From contig UQMR01000021.1 of NCBI GenBank assembly GCA_900542255.1, positions 1 through 34,400 on the forward strand: a DNA stretch of 34,400 nucleotides, read 5' to 3'. The DNA is from an uncultured Porphyromonadaceae bacterium. GTDB taxonomy: Bacteria; Bacteroidota; Bacteroidia; Bacteroidales; Barnesiellaceae_A. The translations under genes were made by a program, and so were the position numbers. Position 1 is the first letter of the stretch. Every line of letters begins with the position of its first letter. The notes beneath the pieces are model-generated. The model ran no database searches, was not told the origin of the DNA, and saw only the letters and a list, made by a program, of their open reading frames with translations. Shown here in pieces: positions 7,118-15,326 of this stretch.

Positions 7118-9865
7118 TCACAGTTTGTAGCGTACTCCTAAGAGGAAGCTCGCACCTTCGCACTCCTCCTCGATGAGTGTGTAGCCCTTAGAGGCGTCTT
7201 GGCGGGGGTAGTTGTTGTTATATTCGCTCAGATTCTTGATGTAGATGCGCGAAGGGGTATTGAGGAGATTGGTGCCCTTGAAGAAGAGCGAGATGCCGTG
7301 CGGGAAGCGCTTCTCGACAGAGAGGTCGAGGCTGAACGAACCTGCCATCCAATGGTCGTTGTCGTAGTAGTGCGAGACGACAACCATGCGCTCGCCTGTG
7401 TAATTGCCGGCAAGCTGCACATCCCATCCGTAGCGGGTGTTTTTATAGAGCAGCGAGAGATTGGCCACGTGCGGGGCTTGCCCGACAAGAGGTCGCTGCT
7501 GCATGACGGTGTTACGAACCAACTTCCCGCTTTCGTCGCGGGCATACAGGGTCTTGGGGGACTCTATCTGCGAGTAGGTATAGGTGTAGTTGGCCTTGAT
7601 ACCGAAATAACGGAAGTAGTAGATAAAATCGAGCTCGACACCGACGTTGGTGGCATTGCCGAGGTTGGTGAATCCGTAACCGAACTGGCGATTGTTGACC
7701 GAGTAGTAGGCATACTCGATGGGGTTCTGTATGTGCTTGTAGAAGAGGCCGGCCATGAGCTGGTTGGTTGTTCCCATAAACCACTCCCAGCGCATGTCGA
7801 TGTTGTCGATGACGGCGCGTTTGAGGTCGGGGTTGCCGTACTCGGTGTACTCTTCCTCGATGATGGAGTAAGGCACTATCTCGAAAAAGCCGGGACGGTT
7901 GATGGAACGATAGTAGGAGGCTCTGAGGTTCATGTCTTTGCGAGGCATGTATTTGAGGGCTACCGAGGGGAGAATGTCCCAATATTGCTGCCCTCCGTCG
8001 GGCTCGTTGCCGGCGGGTGGGAAATACATGTGGTAGAACTGGTCGGTATGCTCGGCTCGTGCTCCTGCAACGACCTCCCAATACTCGCTGCCGTAGGTGG
8101 CCATGAGATAGGCTGCGCCGATGCGCTCGCCGGCATCGTAGGTAAGAGGGCCAACGCCTCCCTGCGGCGCTACGATACGCCACTCTATCTCGTCGAGGGT
8201 GTTGAAGTCGGTTCCTTGTACGGGACGTGACGTGGCGGCAGGGACAAAGCGGTACGAGACGTAGTCGCTGCGGCGCGCCTTGTCGCGATACATACCACCG
8301 ACCTTGGCCGACAGGGTGTTGTCGCCCAGTTCCTGCCGGTATTTCAAGTTGACGTAGGCCGCCCAATCGCGGTCGTCGTTCTGCTCCCAGCGCCGCTCGC
8401 TGTTGTCGGCGGTAATATAATCGACATAGCTTTGCCGGTTGTTTTCGAGGGTGATATAGGTGTTGTCGGGGCGGTTGTTAGAGGCATAGCCTCCGGCGAG
8501 TGTCCAGTCGGCCGAGAAGAGGGCCGAGAGGCGGTGCGAGCCTTTCAGCGTAGAGGCGAATATCAGTTGCCGGGTAAGTCGCGAACGGGTCTCTAACTGC
8601 TGCAACACATTGCCTTCGTCGGGAGCGTAATTGAGCGACAGGTCGGTAACGGTAGACTCGCGCACCTGCTGACGGTCGCTGCCTATGAGGGCGTTGTACC
8701 ACTCTATGATATGGTTTTCGTTAAACCGCCAATCTAATTTGAGGTGCGCTCCGTATTGCATGCGGTGCTCGGAATAGAAGCGCTCTTTCATGTCGGTGAG
8801 GTGTACCTCGTTGGTGCTTTGGGTGACGTCGTCGGTAAAGAAGAGCGACTCCTTGCCCTGATAGTAATTTTGGAAGCTGACAGCCAACAGCACGCCCAAC
8901 CGTTTGTCGATGAAACGGTTGCCTACGGTGAGGCCGGCCACCATGTCGGGCAGTGCGGTCTGTGACGAGAGTTGTGCCGTACCGCGGCCGAAATCGGAAA
9001 CGGAGGCATTGTAGTCGCTGCCATACAACGTACGGGGGGCATCCCATGTGATGCCGCTGCGGTTGTAGGTCGTGAAGGGATGCCCCATCAACGAAGTGCC
9101 GTAGCCGGCCGAGAGATAGGCTTGCACCACCCACTTGTCGGGGGCGTTTTTCATCACCATATTCACCACGCCGCCGGTGGCATCTCCCTCCATATCGGGG
9201 GTGAGCGACTTGCTTACCTCCAAGCGGTCGAGCAGCTCTCCGGGGAAGATATCGAGAGGCACATACCTGTTTTTATTATCGGGGCTCGAAATCTTTACAC
9301 CGTTTACCAAGGTATAATTGTAACGTTTGTCCATGCCTCGCAGCACGGCATACTGCCCGTCGCCCGAGCCGTTGCGTTCGAGTGTGACGCCGGAGACACG
9401 CGCCAGGATGTTGGATACATTGAGGTCGGGCGAAATCTCTATGCTGCGGGCACTCACGATATTGCTGACAAGAGGCGATTGCTTCTCGCTGAGACGGGCA
9501 CTTGCGTCGGAGCCGCGGTCGGCAGAGGCCAGAATCGTCACCTCGCCCAACGCATGGTCGGCGGGAAAGACGTCGATGAGCAACTTCTCGGTGGCGGGCT
9601 CTTTCACCACTTGTTCCCGGCTTTTGTAACCCACATAAGTACAGACCAGGGTTACAGGTTGATGCTCGGGGATATCATGGAGAACAAAAGAGCCGTCCAA
9701 ACCGGAGGTCGTACCGATGCGCGGGTTCTCTTTGACATAGATATGCGCTCCTATGAGCTCTTCGTGGGAATGGGCATCTTTGACGATACCCGAAAGGGAG
9801 GCGGCATAAAGTGCGTTTGATGAGGCCGCTGCGAGCAAAAACAGTGATAAAAATTTAGGTTTCAT
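7118..9865 (-). CDS. TonB-dependent outer-membrane receptor
   Basis: A 915-residue receptor. The ATG at 9865 is chosen over the upstream frame start at 9919 because it begins a clean signal peptide ending near ALYA-ASL (residue 22). Residues 23-105 form a carboxypeptidase-regulatory-like beta domain (LSGIVKDAHSHEELIGAHI, TYVGYKS), typical of Bacteroidetes receptors. The plug spans about 118-240 (VLRGMDKRYNYTLVNGV, EVSKSLTPDMEGDATGG), followed by a 22-strand-type barrel ending LLGVRYKL. The plug motifs resemble the receptor group first defined in Xanthomonas and Caulobacter rather than SusC, and no SusD partner is present. It heads the operon with the beta-helix lipoprotein and phosphatase, so a phosphorylated ligand is an inference. 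Confidence 0.93.
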   Translation of the reverse strand: MKPKFLSLFLLAAASSNALYAASLSGIVKDAHSHEELIGAHIYVKENPRIGTTSGLDGSFVLHDIPEHQPVTLVCTYVGYKSREQVVKEPATEKLLIDVFPADHALGEVTILASADRGSDASARLSEKQSPLVSNIVSARSIEISPDLNVSNILARVSGVTLERNGSGDGQYAVLRGMDKRYNYTLVNGVKISSPDNKNRYVPLDIFPGELLDRLEVSKSLTPDMEGDATGGVVNMVMKNAPDKWVVQAYLSAGYGTSLMGHPFTTYNRSGITWDAPRTLYGSDYNASVSDFGRGTAQLSSQTALPDMVAGLTVGNRFIDKRLGVLLAVSFQNYYQGKESLFFTDDVTQSTNEVHLTDMKERFYSEHRMQYGAHLKLDWRFNENHIIEWYNALIGSDRQQVRESTVTDLSLNYAPDEGNVLQQLETRSRLTRQLIFASTLKGSHRLSALFSADWTLAGGYASNNRPDNTYITLENNRQSYVDYITADNSERRWEQNDDRDWAAYVNLKYRQELGDNTLSAKVGGMYRDKARRSDYVSYRFVPAATSRPVQGTDFNTLDEIEWRIVAPQGGVGPLTYDAGERIGAAYLMATYGSEYWEVVAGARAEHTDQFYHMYFPPAGNEPDGGQQYWDILPSVALKYMPRKDMNLRASYYRSINRPGFFEIVPYSIIEEEYTEYGNPDLKRAVIDNIDMRWEWFMGTTNQLMAGLFYKHIQNPIEYAYYSVNNRQFGYGFTNLGNATNVGVELDFIYYFRYFGIKANYTYTYSQIESPKTLYARDESGKLVRNTVMQQRPLVGQAPHVANLSLLYKNTRYGWDVQLAGNYTGERMVVVSHYYDNDHWMAGSFSLDLSVEKRFPHGISLFFKGTNLLNTPSRIYIKNLSEYNNNYPRQDASKGYTLIEEECEGASFLLGVRYKL

Positions 9866-9883
9866 AATTATCTTTTCACGCCG

Positions 9884-9920
9884 CAAAATTATGGGGAGTA
9901 TGTTACATCTCTGTATCAAA
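9884..9920 (-). promoter_or_regulatory. Possible promoter of the receptor operon
   Basis: On the minus strand TAATTTTG (9884-9891) matches the Bacteroidetes -7 box TAnnTTTG, and TTTG at 9917-9920 could be the -33 element. The 25-bp gap is longer than the usual 19-21, so the upstream element is doubtful. The resulting leader would be only about 13 nt. Confidence 0.4.
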
Positions 9921-10174
9921 AGGAATACTGCACGGTATCAAACAAGTGATATTTCAATTACAATCGCAGAGCTTCATACCGCCGGCAAGGCGGCTATATA
10001 TAATATGTATATGATGATACCGGCCTTGCAGCCTATATACAGCCTCACGCACGCAGCAGAAGAGGCACGGGAAGCGTTGCATGATGGGGAACGGAGAGGG
10101 GCGAATGTTCTGAAAAGAAGAAAAATAAAAGTTATAATCTGCAACAGAGCGGCTGGGGAACAGAAAGAAAAATA
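9921..10174. other. Non-coding divergent intergenic region
   Basis: This stretch separates the minus-strand receptor operon from the plus-strand DUF456 gene. It contains short GC-rich pieces (GGCAAGGC, GGCCTTGC) flanking an AT-rich patch at about 9995-10015. The open frame across it has no conserved character. I found no convincing riboswitch, in particular no cobalamin-type box, and no RNA gene. Confidence 0.5.
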
Positions 10175-10182
10175 TATATTTG
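10175..10182 (+). promoter_or_regulatory. Candidate -7 promoter box for the DUF456 gene
   Basis: TATATTTG matches TAnnTTTG and lies 26 nt before the ATG at 10208. No clear -33 TTTG is seen at the expected distance. Confidence 0.5.
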
Positions 10183-10207
10183 TGACCGGGAAAAGAGTCA
10201 GGAAACA

Positions 10208-10684
10208 ATGGAAGTAGTTCTGCTTATACTCTCTATCTTGTGTTTCGTAGCCGGTTTTGCCGGATGTATCTTGCCTATGTTGCCGGGACCGCCGCTCAGC
10301 TACGCGGGCATGCTCTTGCTGCAATGGAGCGGGTATGCTCACCTGAGTACTACGGCTCTCATCGTGTGGGCCATAGTCGCCGTTGTGGTGTGTGTGATAG
10401 ACTTTTTCCTCACGCCGTGGATGACACGCCGCTTCGGCGGGAGTAACGGCGGAAGCTGGGGTGCGGTGGTAGGTCTTGTCGTGGGTATGTTCCTGCCGTG
10501 GCCGGCCGGCCCTCTGCTGTGTCCTTTCATAGGAGCTCTGATAGGGGAACTTATCATGGGTGCGCGCGACTTGAAGCGGGCAACGCATGCTGCATGGGGC
10601 TCGTTTCTCTCGTTCTTTGCCGGCACGGGGATGAAGCTGCTGGTATGCGGCGGTATGATGGGAGCTGCACTATGCAGTCTATAA
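10208..10684 (+). CDS. DUF456-family inner-membrane protein
   Basis: A 158-residue protein with about four or five hydrophobic segments. The family pattern is recognisable: CILPMLPGPPLSYAG near residues 20-34, a Gly-rich middle (GGSNGGSWGAVVGLVVGM), then FIGALIGELI. The DUF456 family is widespread and of unknown biochemical role; the Gly-rich repeated segments suggest close helix packing. The ATG at 10208 is preceded by AGGAAACA, a reasonable ribosome binding site. It is transcribed away from the receptor operon, and a separate promoter lies before the next gene, so it may be a single-gene unit. Confidence 0.85.
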   Translation: MEVVLLILSILCFVAGFAGCILPMLPGPPLSYAGMLLLQWSGYAHLSTTALIVWAIVAVVVCVIDFFLTPWMTRRFGGSNGGSWGAVVGLVVGMFLPWPAGPLLCPFIGALIGELIMGARDLKRATHAAWGSFLSFFAGTGMKLLVCGGMMGAALCSL

Positions 10685-10759
10685 GAGAAATTCCTCATGC
10701 CATTGCACCTTATATGACTAATTAAGCCATAAATTTCCTACCGAAACAGAGAAGTTTTG

Positions 10760-10767
10760 TATCTTTG
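10760..10767 (+). promoter_or_regulatory. Promoter -7 box for the DUF4919/slyD-like genes
   Basis: TATCTTTG is a perfect TAnnTTTG box in an AT-rich stretch, placing transcription start near 10773. This makes any translation start upstream of about 10775 impossible from this promoter and decides against the longest open frame (10757). Confidence 0.7.
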
Positions 10768-10864
10768 CATAAAGATAGCGGCCCAAGGGGCCATAACCGC
10801 TTTTGCTACAAGAGGCCCGATGATGACAGAAATGCCGCTCACCTATTATACGACTCATGCTGCC

Positions 10865-11599
10865 ATGACAGATATTATAAAACGATATATTATAAAAGGC
10901 TTGCCGGGCTGGCTCGTTGCCGTATGTTTTGTGTTTGCTACTTGGTGCCATGTAGCGGCACAGAAATTGCCTGACATGCAAATTCCCGATTTTACGGAGA
11001 TAAAAAAGGCTGTGAATGACCCGGCGTCGCCGTTCTACTACCCCAATCTGGTGCGAAAGTACAACGCGAAGGATACGACCATGACGCACGAGGAGTTTCG
11101 CTACTATTACTTGGGCTACATTTTCCAGGAGGACTATAATCCCTACCGCAAGTCGGAGTATTCGCACCAGCTGGACCGCCTCTACAAGCAGACCCAACAT
11201 AGTGTGGGCGAATGTGAGAATATCGTGAAGTTTGCCCTTCTCACGCTGGCCGACGACCCCTTTGACTTGCGACAGATGAACTTCCTCATCTACGCCTTGA
11301 AGGAACAGAACAAGTATAAGGAGGCGGCGATATGGGAGTTCCGCATGAACCACCTCATACAGGCCATCCTCTCGACGGGCGACGGGAAAGCTCCCGAGAC
11401 GGCATGGTATGTCATATCGCCGGTACACGAATATAACATACTGAACCGCCTGGGTCTCACGGGGAAGGATTTTGTCTTTGTGGAGCCCTACTACGATTAT
11501 GTGGAGGTGGACAAGAACCCCTTGAAAATAGAGGGGTATTACTTCAACGTACACCATATCCTCGATGTCTTCGACCGGAAGTACCGCTACGAGGAGTAG
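10865..11599 (+). CDS. Exported DUF4919-family protein
   Basis: A 244-residue protein with an N-terminal signal peptide (MTDIIKRYIIKG, hydrophobic core, WCHVAAQ). The body matches my memory of DUF4919 proteins of Bacteroidetes: DPASPFYYPNLVRKY, then YYYLGYIFQEDYNPYR, a helical repeat-like middle with tetratricopeptide-like character (ALKEQNKYKEAAIWEFR), and a C-terminal segment ending YYFNVHHILDVFDRKY. Function is unknown. The ATG at 10865 gives the best signal peptide; an ATG at 10820 preceded by AGAGG is a possible alternative that adds 15 residues. The slyD-like gene begins 39 bp downstream and is probably co-transcribed. Confidence 0.8.
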   Translation: MTDIIKRYIIKGLPGWLVAVCFVFATWCHVAAQKLPDMQIPDFTEIKKAVNDPASPFYYPNLVRKYNAKDTTMTHEEFRYYYLGYIFQEDYNPYRKSEYSHQLDRLYKQTQHSVGECENIVKFALLTLADDPFDLRQMNFLIYALKEQNKYKEAAIWEFRMNHLIQAILSTGDGKAPETAWYVISPVHEYNILNRLGLTGKDFVFVEPYYDYVEVDKNPLKIEGYYFNVHHILDVFDRKYRYEE

Positions 11600-11638
11600 G
11601 TTCTGATGATGAATTATAAACCAATCAAAGATAATGAT

Positions 11639-12211
11639 ATGAAAATAGAGACTGGTAAATGGGTTGAGCTGCAATATGAGCTGTATGCTTACACCGACGG
11701 TGAGCCCGAAGAGTTGATGATGAGTACTCCTGAGGGCGAACCGGAGAAGTTTGTATATGGCGTCGACGAAGCCGTACTCCCCGTTTTCATGGAGAAAATA
11801 GCCGGATTGAAGGCCGGAGACAAATTTGATTTTACAATACCGGCCGAACAGGCTTTCGGGCTGCGCAACGAGAACCATATCATGAAACTCGACCGCAACC
11901 TCTTTCTCAATCCCGAGGGTGAACTCGACAACCGGGTGAAATCGGGTGCCACGCTCCCCATGCACACGACAGACGGGGCTTTGGTATATGGGTTGGTACT
12001 GATGGTCGAGAAAGATGGCGTGACCATAGACTTCAACCATCCGTTGGCCGGCGAGAACCTGCATTACAAGGGAGAGGTAAAACTTGTACGAGATGCGACC
12101 GAAGAGGAGCTGAACCCGCCTCACAGCTGCGGATGTTGCAGCGGTTGCGGCGGCCACGACCATGGCTGCGACGACGGTTGCTGCGGCGGTTGCGGCAGTC
12201 ACGAATGCTGA
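11639..12211 (+). CDS. slyD: SlyD-like FKBP-type peptidyl-prolyl isomerase with metal-binding tail
   Basis: A 190-residue cytoplasmic prolyl isomerase and chaperone. The FKBP half-domains flank an insert-in-flap domain as in SlyD: VELQYELYAY at the N-terminus, GVDEAVLPVFMEKIAGLKAGDKFDFTI, QAFG, then the flap insert and DFNHPLAGENLHYKGEV. The last 29 residues (codons from about 12122) hold nine Cys and four His in CGCC, HDHGC and GCCGGC clusters, matching the nickel/zinc-binding tail of SlyD. The ATG at 11639 is preferred because it aligns with the family start; an ATG at 11606 in the same frame would add eleven residues. A strong terminator follows at 12255. The symbol is by similarity of architecture. 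Confidence 0.88.
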   Translation: MKIETGKWVELQYELYAYTDGEPEELMMSTPEGEPEKFVYGVDEAVLPVFMEKIAGLKAGDKFDFTIPAEQAFGLRNENHIMKLDRNLFLNPEGELDNRVKSGATLPMHTTDGALVYGLVLMVEKDGVTIDFNHPLAGENLHYKGEVKLVRDATEEELNPPHSCGCCSGCGGHDHGCDDGCCGGCGSHEC

Positions 12212-12254
12212 TTTTATCGCAACGCCCCTAAGGAATTTATCACAATTGCTGCAA

Positions 12255-12295
12255 GGGTGTGTCATCTGACTTTCGAGCATGACACACCCCCTTTT
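12255..12295 (+). terminator. Rho-independent terminator after the slyD-like gene
   Basis: A perfect 11-bp inverted repeat (GGGTGTGTCAT at 12255-12265, ATGACACACCC at 12279-12289) with a 13-nt loop is followed by CCTTTTATT. It lies 44 bp after the slyD-like stop codon. Confidence 0.85.
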
Positions 12296-12435
12296 ATTGG
12301 ACCCGAGCCTGCCGGTATCGAGTGGCTACAATGCGGGTAGTGCGGAACGATACGGATTTTTGATATCGGCAGATTGCATACGGAGCGATGTGCTATCGTG
12401 TATCGTCGGGCCATGGAGCAGACGGAGAGAGTGCC

Positions 12436-13938
12436 ATGAAAAGCGAGTTGCGCAAAGGTGCGACCTATAACTACCTGAACCTGTTGCTGGTAAATGCAAC
12501 GGGACTGGTGCTTACGCCTTTTATCATACGTTGCCTCGGGCCCTCACAATATGGGTTGTATCTTCTTGCCGGGGCTATTGTACCTTACCTTACGCTTCTC
12601 GATTTCGGCCTGGGGAAGACAACTACCCGATATGTCGCCTATTACCGTGAACGCGGCGACGAAGAGGGGTTGCGCGCCTGTCTTGCCTCTATATTCCGCC
12701 TCTGTGTGCTGCTGTGCGCCGTATTGCTTGCTGCCGGGGCCTCGCTATATTTTCTTGCGCCGCAACTGTGGGGCTCTCATTTCGACTCGGAGGAGGTGGC
12801 ATCCATGCGGAGGATGATTGCGGTCATTGCCGTGACGCAGGCCTTTATTATTCCGGGCAACATATTCACGGCTATCTGCAACGGATGCGGACTCTTTGCT
12901 TTCCCGCGAGGGATACAGCCGATAAAATATACGCTGCGTGCCGTATGTATAGGCCTGCTATTGTGGCATGGGGAGAAGGCCCTGGCTCTGATATGCGTAG
13001 ATGCAGCCCTCAACATAGGGGTTGTGATTGCTACTTGCCTGTATGTGCGCCGCCGTATTGTATGGCCGTCGCTGCGAGAGGCTGCGACGATGCCCTTGAA
13101 TCATATTCTGCCATACGCTTTCTGGATAGCGATATATCAGGCGACTGCCGCATTCCAATGGAATACGGGACAGATTGTTGCGGGTATGACGCACGACTCG
13201 CTGGCAGTGGGGGTAGCCGGGGTAGGCATACTGCTGGGATGCATGTATGGATATTTTGCGGAGACTATCAACCGGATGCTCTTGCCCCGCGCAACGCACA
13301 CGGTGTGCCTCCATGCCGACAAGCGGCTTGTAACGGATGAGATGATAAGGATGGGCAGGATGGTATTATTACCACAGTCTTTTATCTTGGGCGGCTTCGT
13401 GATTTTCGGCGGGTCGTTCGTACGGCTGTGGGCGGGCGACATGTATGGGCAGGCCTACCCTATCGCTCTCGCCATCATGGCTTCGTGGACGGTGCAACTT
13501 ACCGGTGACTACGGAAATTCGCTGCTGGAAGCACACGGAAAAGTGCGAACACTCTCGGTTATCAATTTTATATGTATATTTGCCGCCGCTATCGCATCAT
13601 ATTATGCTTCCCGGCAATGGGGACTGGGTGGGATGACCGCGGCTCTGTGCTGCGGAACAATCGCTGCCACCATTGCCAATCATATATATTACCGCAAGAG
13701 ACTGGGTGTGGAGAGCGGCAGATACTTCAAAGCGGTATATATGCGCATCATCGTCGCCACGGCTCTGATGGCGGCCTTGGGACGCATGGTATGGGAACCT
13801 TTTGCAGCATCGTGCAACTGGATAGGACTTGCCACCGGATGTGCGGCTTATGCGCTTATATATGCGTCTGCGAGCTATTTTATCGCTTTGACGCAACAGG
13901 AGAGAGAGAAACTAAAAACATTATGCTTACGAAAGTAG
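12436..13938 (+). CDS. Polysaccharide/oligosaccharide flippase (Wzx-like, MOP superfamily)
   Basis: A 500-residue polytopic membrane protein with about 12-14 hydrophobic segments. The N-terminus (KGATYNYLNLLLVNATGLVLTPF, LGPSQYGLYLLAGAI, LLDFGLGKTTTRYVAYYR) is characteristic of lipid-linked oligosaccharide flippases, which move glycan repeat units across the inner membrane. The ATG at 12436 is chosen over 12388 because the conserved N-terminus begins there. The stop lies 16 bp inside the next gene, a glycosyltransferase, so the two are translationally coupled. There is no polymerase or larger glycan cluster in the window, so the substrate is unknown. Confidence 0.9.
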   Translation: MKSELRKGATYNYLNLLLVNATGLVLTPFIIRCLGPSQYGLYLLAGAIVPYLTLLDFGLGKTTTRYVAYYRERGDEEGLRACLASIFRLCVLLCAVLLAAGASLYFLAPQLWGSHFDSEEVASMRRMIAVIAVTQAFIIPGNIFTAICNGCGLFAFPRGIQPIKYTLRAVCIGLLLWHGEKALALICVDAALNIGVVIATCLYVRRRIVWPSLREAATMPLNHILPYAFWIAIYQATAAFQWNTGQIVAGMTHDSLAVGVAGVGILLGCMYGYFAETINRMLLPRATHTVCLHADKRLVTDEMIRMGRMVLLPQSFILGGFVIFGGSFVRLWAGDMYGQAYPIALAIMASWTVQLTGDYGNSLLEAHGKVRTLSVINFICIFAAAIASYYASRQWGLGGMTAALCCGTIAATIANHIYYRKRLGVESGRYFKAVYMRIIVATALMAALGRMVWEPFAASCNWIGLATGCAAYALIYASASYFIALTQQEREKLKTLCLRK

Positions 13939-14762
13939 GAAAGGATTCGACACAAACTGCGCCCAAGGTATCGGTCGTGATGGGCATCTATAACTGTGCC
14001 CGTACTCTGCGCGATGCAATAGAGTCGGTCTTTCACCAGAGCTACGGTGACTGGGAGCTGATTTTGTGCGATGATTGCTCTACCGACGACACATATCGCA
14101 TTGCGCAAGAATTTGAACGGAAGGATTCCCGTATCAAGCTCTTGCGCAATGCCGAAAACATGGGATGCAATATCGTACTGAACCGCTGTATTGCAGCGGC
14201 AAGGGGTGAATATATCGCCATCATGGACAGCGACGACGAGTCGCTGTCCCTCCGTCTCGCGCGCGAGACGGAGTTTCTCGATGCCCACCCGCAATATGCT
14301 CTCGTTGCCTGTGCGGCCTCGTTCTTCGACGACGAGGGCGACTTCGGCATCCTGCGTAAAAAGGAGATTCCCGATATAAAAGATTTTGCATACAGTATCC
14401 CGCACCTACACGCTACGTGCATGATACGACGCGATGCCCTGACGGCCATAGGAGGATATGGCAGCCATCGGAGGATGACAAGGGTGGAGGATTACTATAT
14501 GCTGGCACGCCTTTATGCCGCGGGGTATCGGGGGTATAACTTGCAGGAGGTGTTATACCGCATTTGTGATAATGCGGCCTCTTATAAGCGCCGTACGTGG
14601 CAGAACCGCATGAATGAGGTGTACACTTTCGGGGCGGCACACAAACTTCTGAAACTTCCTTTCTATTCGCGCATCGCTCTGCTTCGCCCTGTTTTGGTGG
14701 GTATCATGCCCAATTTTCTCTATCATTTGCTGCATCGCAAGGTGCGCCTCCGTCAGAAATAA
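13923..14762 (+). CDS. Family 2 glycosyltransferase (GT-A fold)
   Basis: A 279-residue sugar transferase. The frame is open far upstream (13572), but that part is a shadow of the flippase gene; the ATG at 13923 starts just before the conserved KVSVVMGIYNCARTLRDAIES. Hallmarks are ELILCDDCSTDDT, ENMGCNIVLNRCI, and the DxD-type metal/nucleotide-sugar motif in IAIMDSDDES, followed by the acceptor region RRMTRVEDYYMLARLY. No membrane span is obvious apart from a weakly hydrophobic C-terminus. It overlaps the flippase by 16 bp and overlaps the opposite-strand gene ending at 14753 by 10 bp tail to tail. Donor and acceptor sugars cannot be read from the sequence. Confidence 0.9.
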   Translation: MLTKVGKDSTQTAPKVSVVMGIYNCARTLRDAIESVFHQSYGDWELILCDDCSTDDTYRIAQEFERKDSRIKLLRNAENMGCNIVLNRCIAAARGEYIAIMDSDDESLSLRLARETEFLDAHPQYALVACAASFFDDEGDFGILRKKEIPDIKDFAYSIPHLHATCMIRRDALTAIGGYGSHRRMTRVEDYYMLARLYAAGYRGYNLQEVLYRICDNAASYKRRTWQNRMNEVYTFGAAHKLLKLPFYSRIALLRPVLVGIMPNFLYHLLHRKVRLRQK

Positions 14763-15238
14763 TTCACCGGACGCCGTGTTGCGGCTTGTGTCAGGCGGAT
14801 GTCGTGCAAAACCATCCCGACAGAGGCTTCATAGCGACGAAGAGCATCGGCGGCAAGCTGGGCCGACTTTCCATAGAACCAGCGGCTCAGCAGGTATGAG
14901 ACGATGGCGCGGCGCAACTCGTGCAGCAATAATGCGTCGATGCTTTCGCTGCGTTCCAGAGGCAGACGCAACGCAAAGGTGACCCCCTCATCGGTTGCCG
15001 CACTCCCCTCGCCTGCGTATGCCGACAGACGGGGCAAGATGGCCGCGTATGCCTCGTGACAGGCACGATGTACCAAGGGCATCTCGTCGGTTGTGATAAT
15101 CAGCTGCGATACACGCGGCTCGGGTTGTGCCAAGGCGGCCGTCGAGGCTGCCAGATAGGAGCTCTCGGCCAGGGCTTCGTGCAAGATGTCATCGAAACAG
15201 ATGGCTATTGAAACATCTTCGTATTCTATCTTTTTCAT
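14753..15238 (-). CDS. Unrecognised 161-residue protein
   Basis: The ATG at 15238 (MKKIEYEDVSIAICFDD) is chosen over the longer frame to 15391 because that extension overlaps the upstream gene and looks non-coding. No signal peptide or membrane span is seen. The protein is rich in Ala, Leu and Arg; the C-terminal half (LLHELRRAIVSYLLSRWF, LAADALRRYEASVG) looks helical. Size and composition recall small structural proteins of Bacteroidetes phages, but I cannot support this. It probably follows the 141-residue gene in one transcript, 88 bp downstream. Its 3' end overlaps the glycosyltransferase gene. Function unknown. Confidence 0.72.
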   Translation of the reverse strand: MKKIEYEDVSIAICFDDILHEALAESSYLAASTAALAQPEPRVSQLIITTDEMPLVHRACHEAYAAILPRLSAYAGEGSAATDEGVTFALRLPLERSESIDALLLHELRRAIVSYLLSRWFYGKSAQLAADALRRYEASVGMVLHDIRLTQAATRRPVNYF

Positions 15239-15326
15239 GTTGCTGTATATTATGTTTACGTCCCGTAATTTTTGATTGAAAAGGTTGATTGCCGGGTACT
15301 TATGACCCGATGATGCCGGCGGGGTG

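Noticed and set aside
7199..8230. A 343-residue open frame on the plus strand
   Set aside because: It is antisense to the receptor barrel; the Val/Gly-rich product has no family features and the receptor reading is unambiguous.
9984..10038. Possible hairpin between GGCAAGGC and GGCCTTGC
   Set aside because: Only about seven bases pair cleanly over a long AT-rich loop, and no T-run follows.
9866..10207. Possible cobalamin riboswitch upstream of the TonB-dependent receptor
   Set aside because: No B12-box-like conserved segment is present, and the predicted leader of the receptor mRNA is very short.
10718..12280. A 520-residue open frame on the minus strand
   Set aside because: It lies antisense to the DUF4919 and slyD-like genes, which have recognisable family motifs and their own promoter and terminator. 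The translated product has low-complexity Ala/Val runs derived from the Cys/Gly-rich tail codons.
13572..13922. N-terminal extension of the glycosyltransferase frame
   Set aside because: This stretch is the flippase gene read in another frame; Cys/His/Arg-rich and unlike a glycosyltransferase N-terminus.
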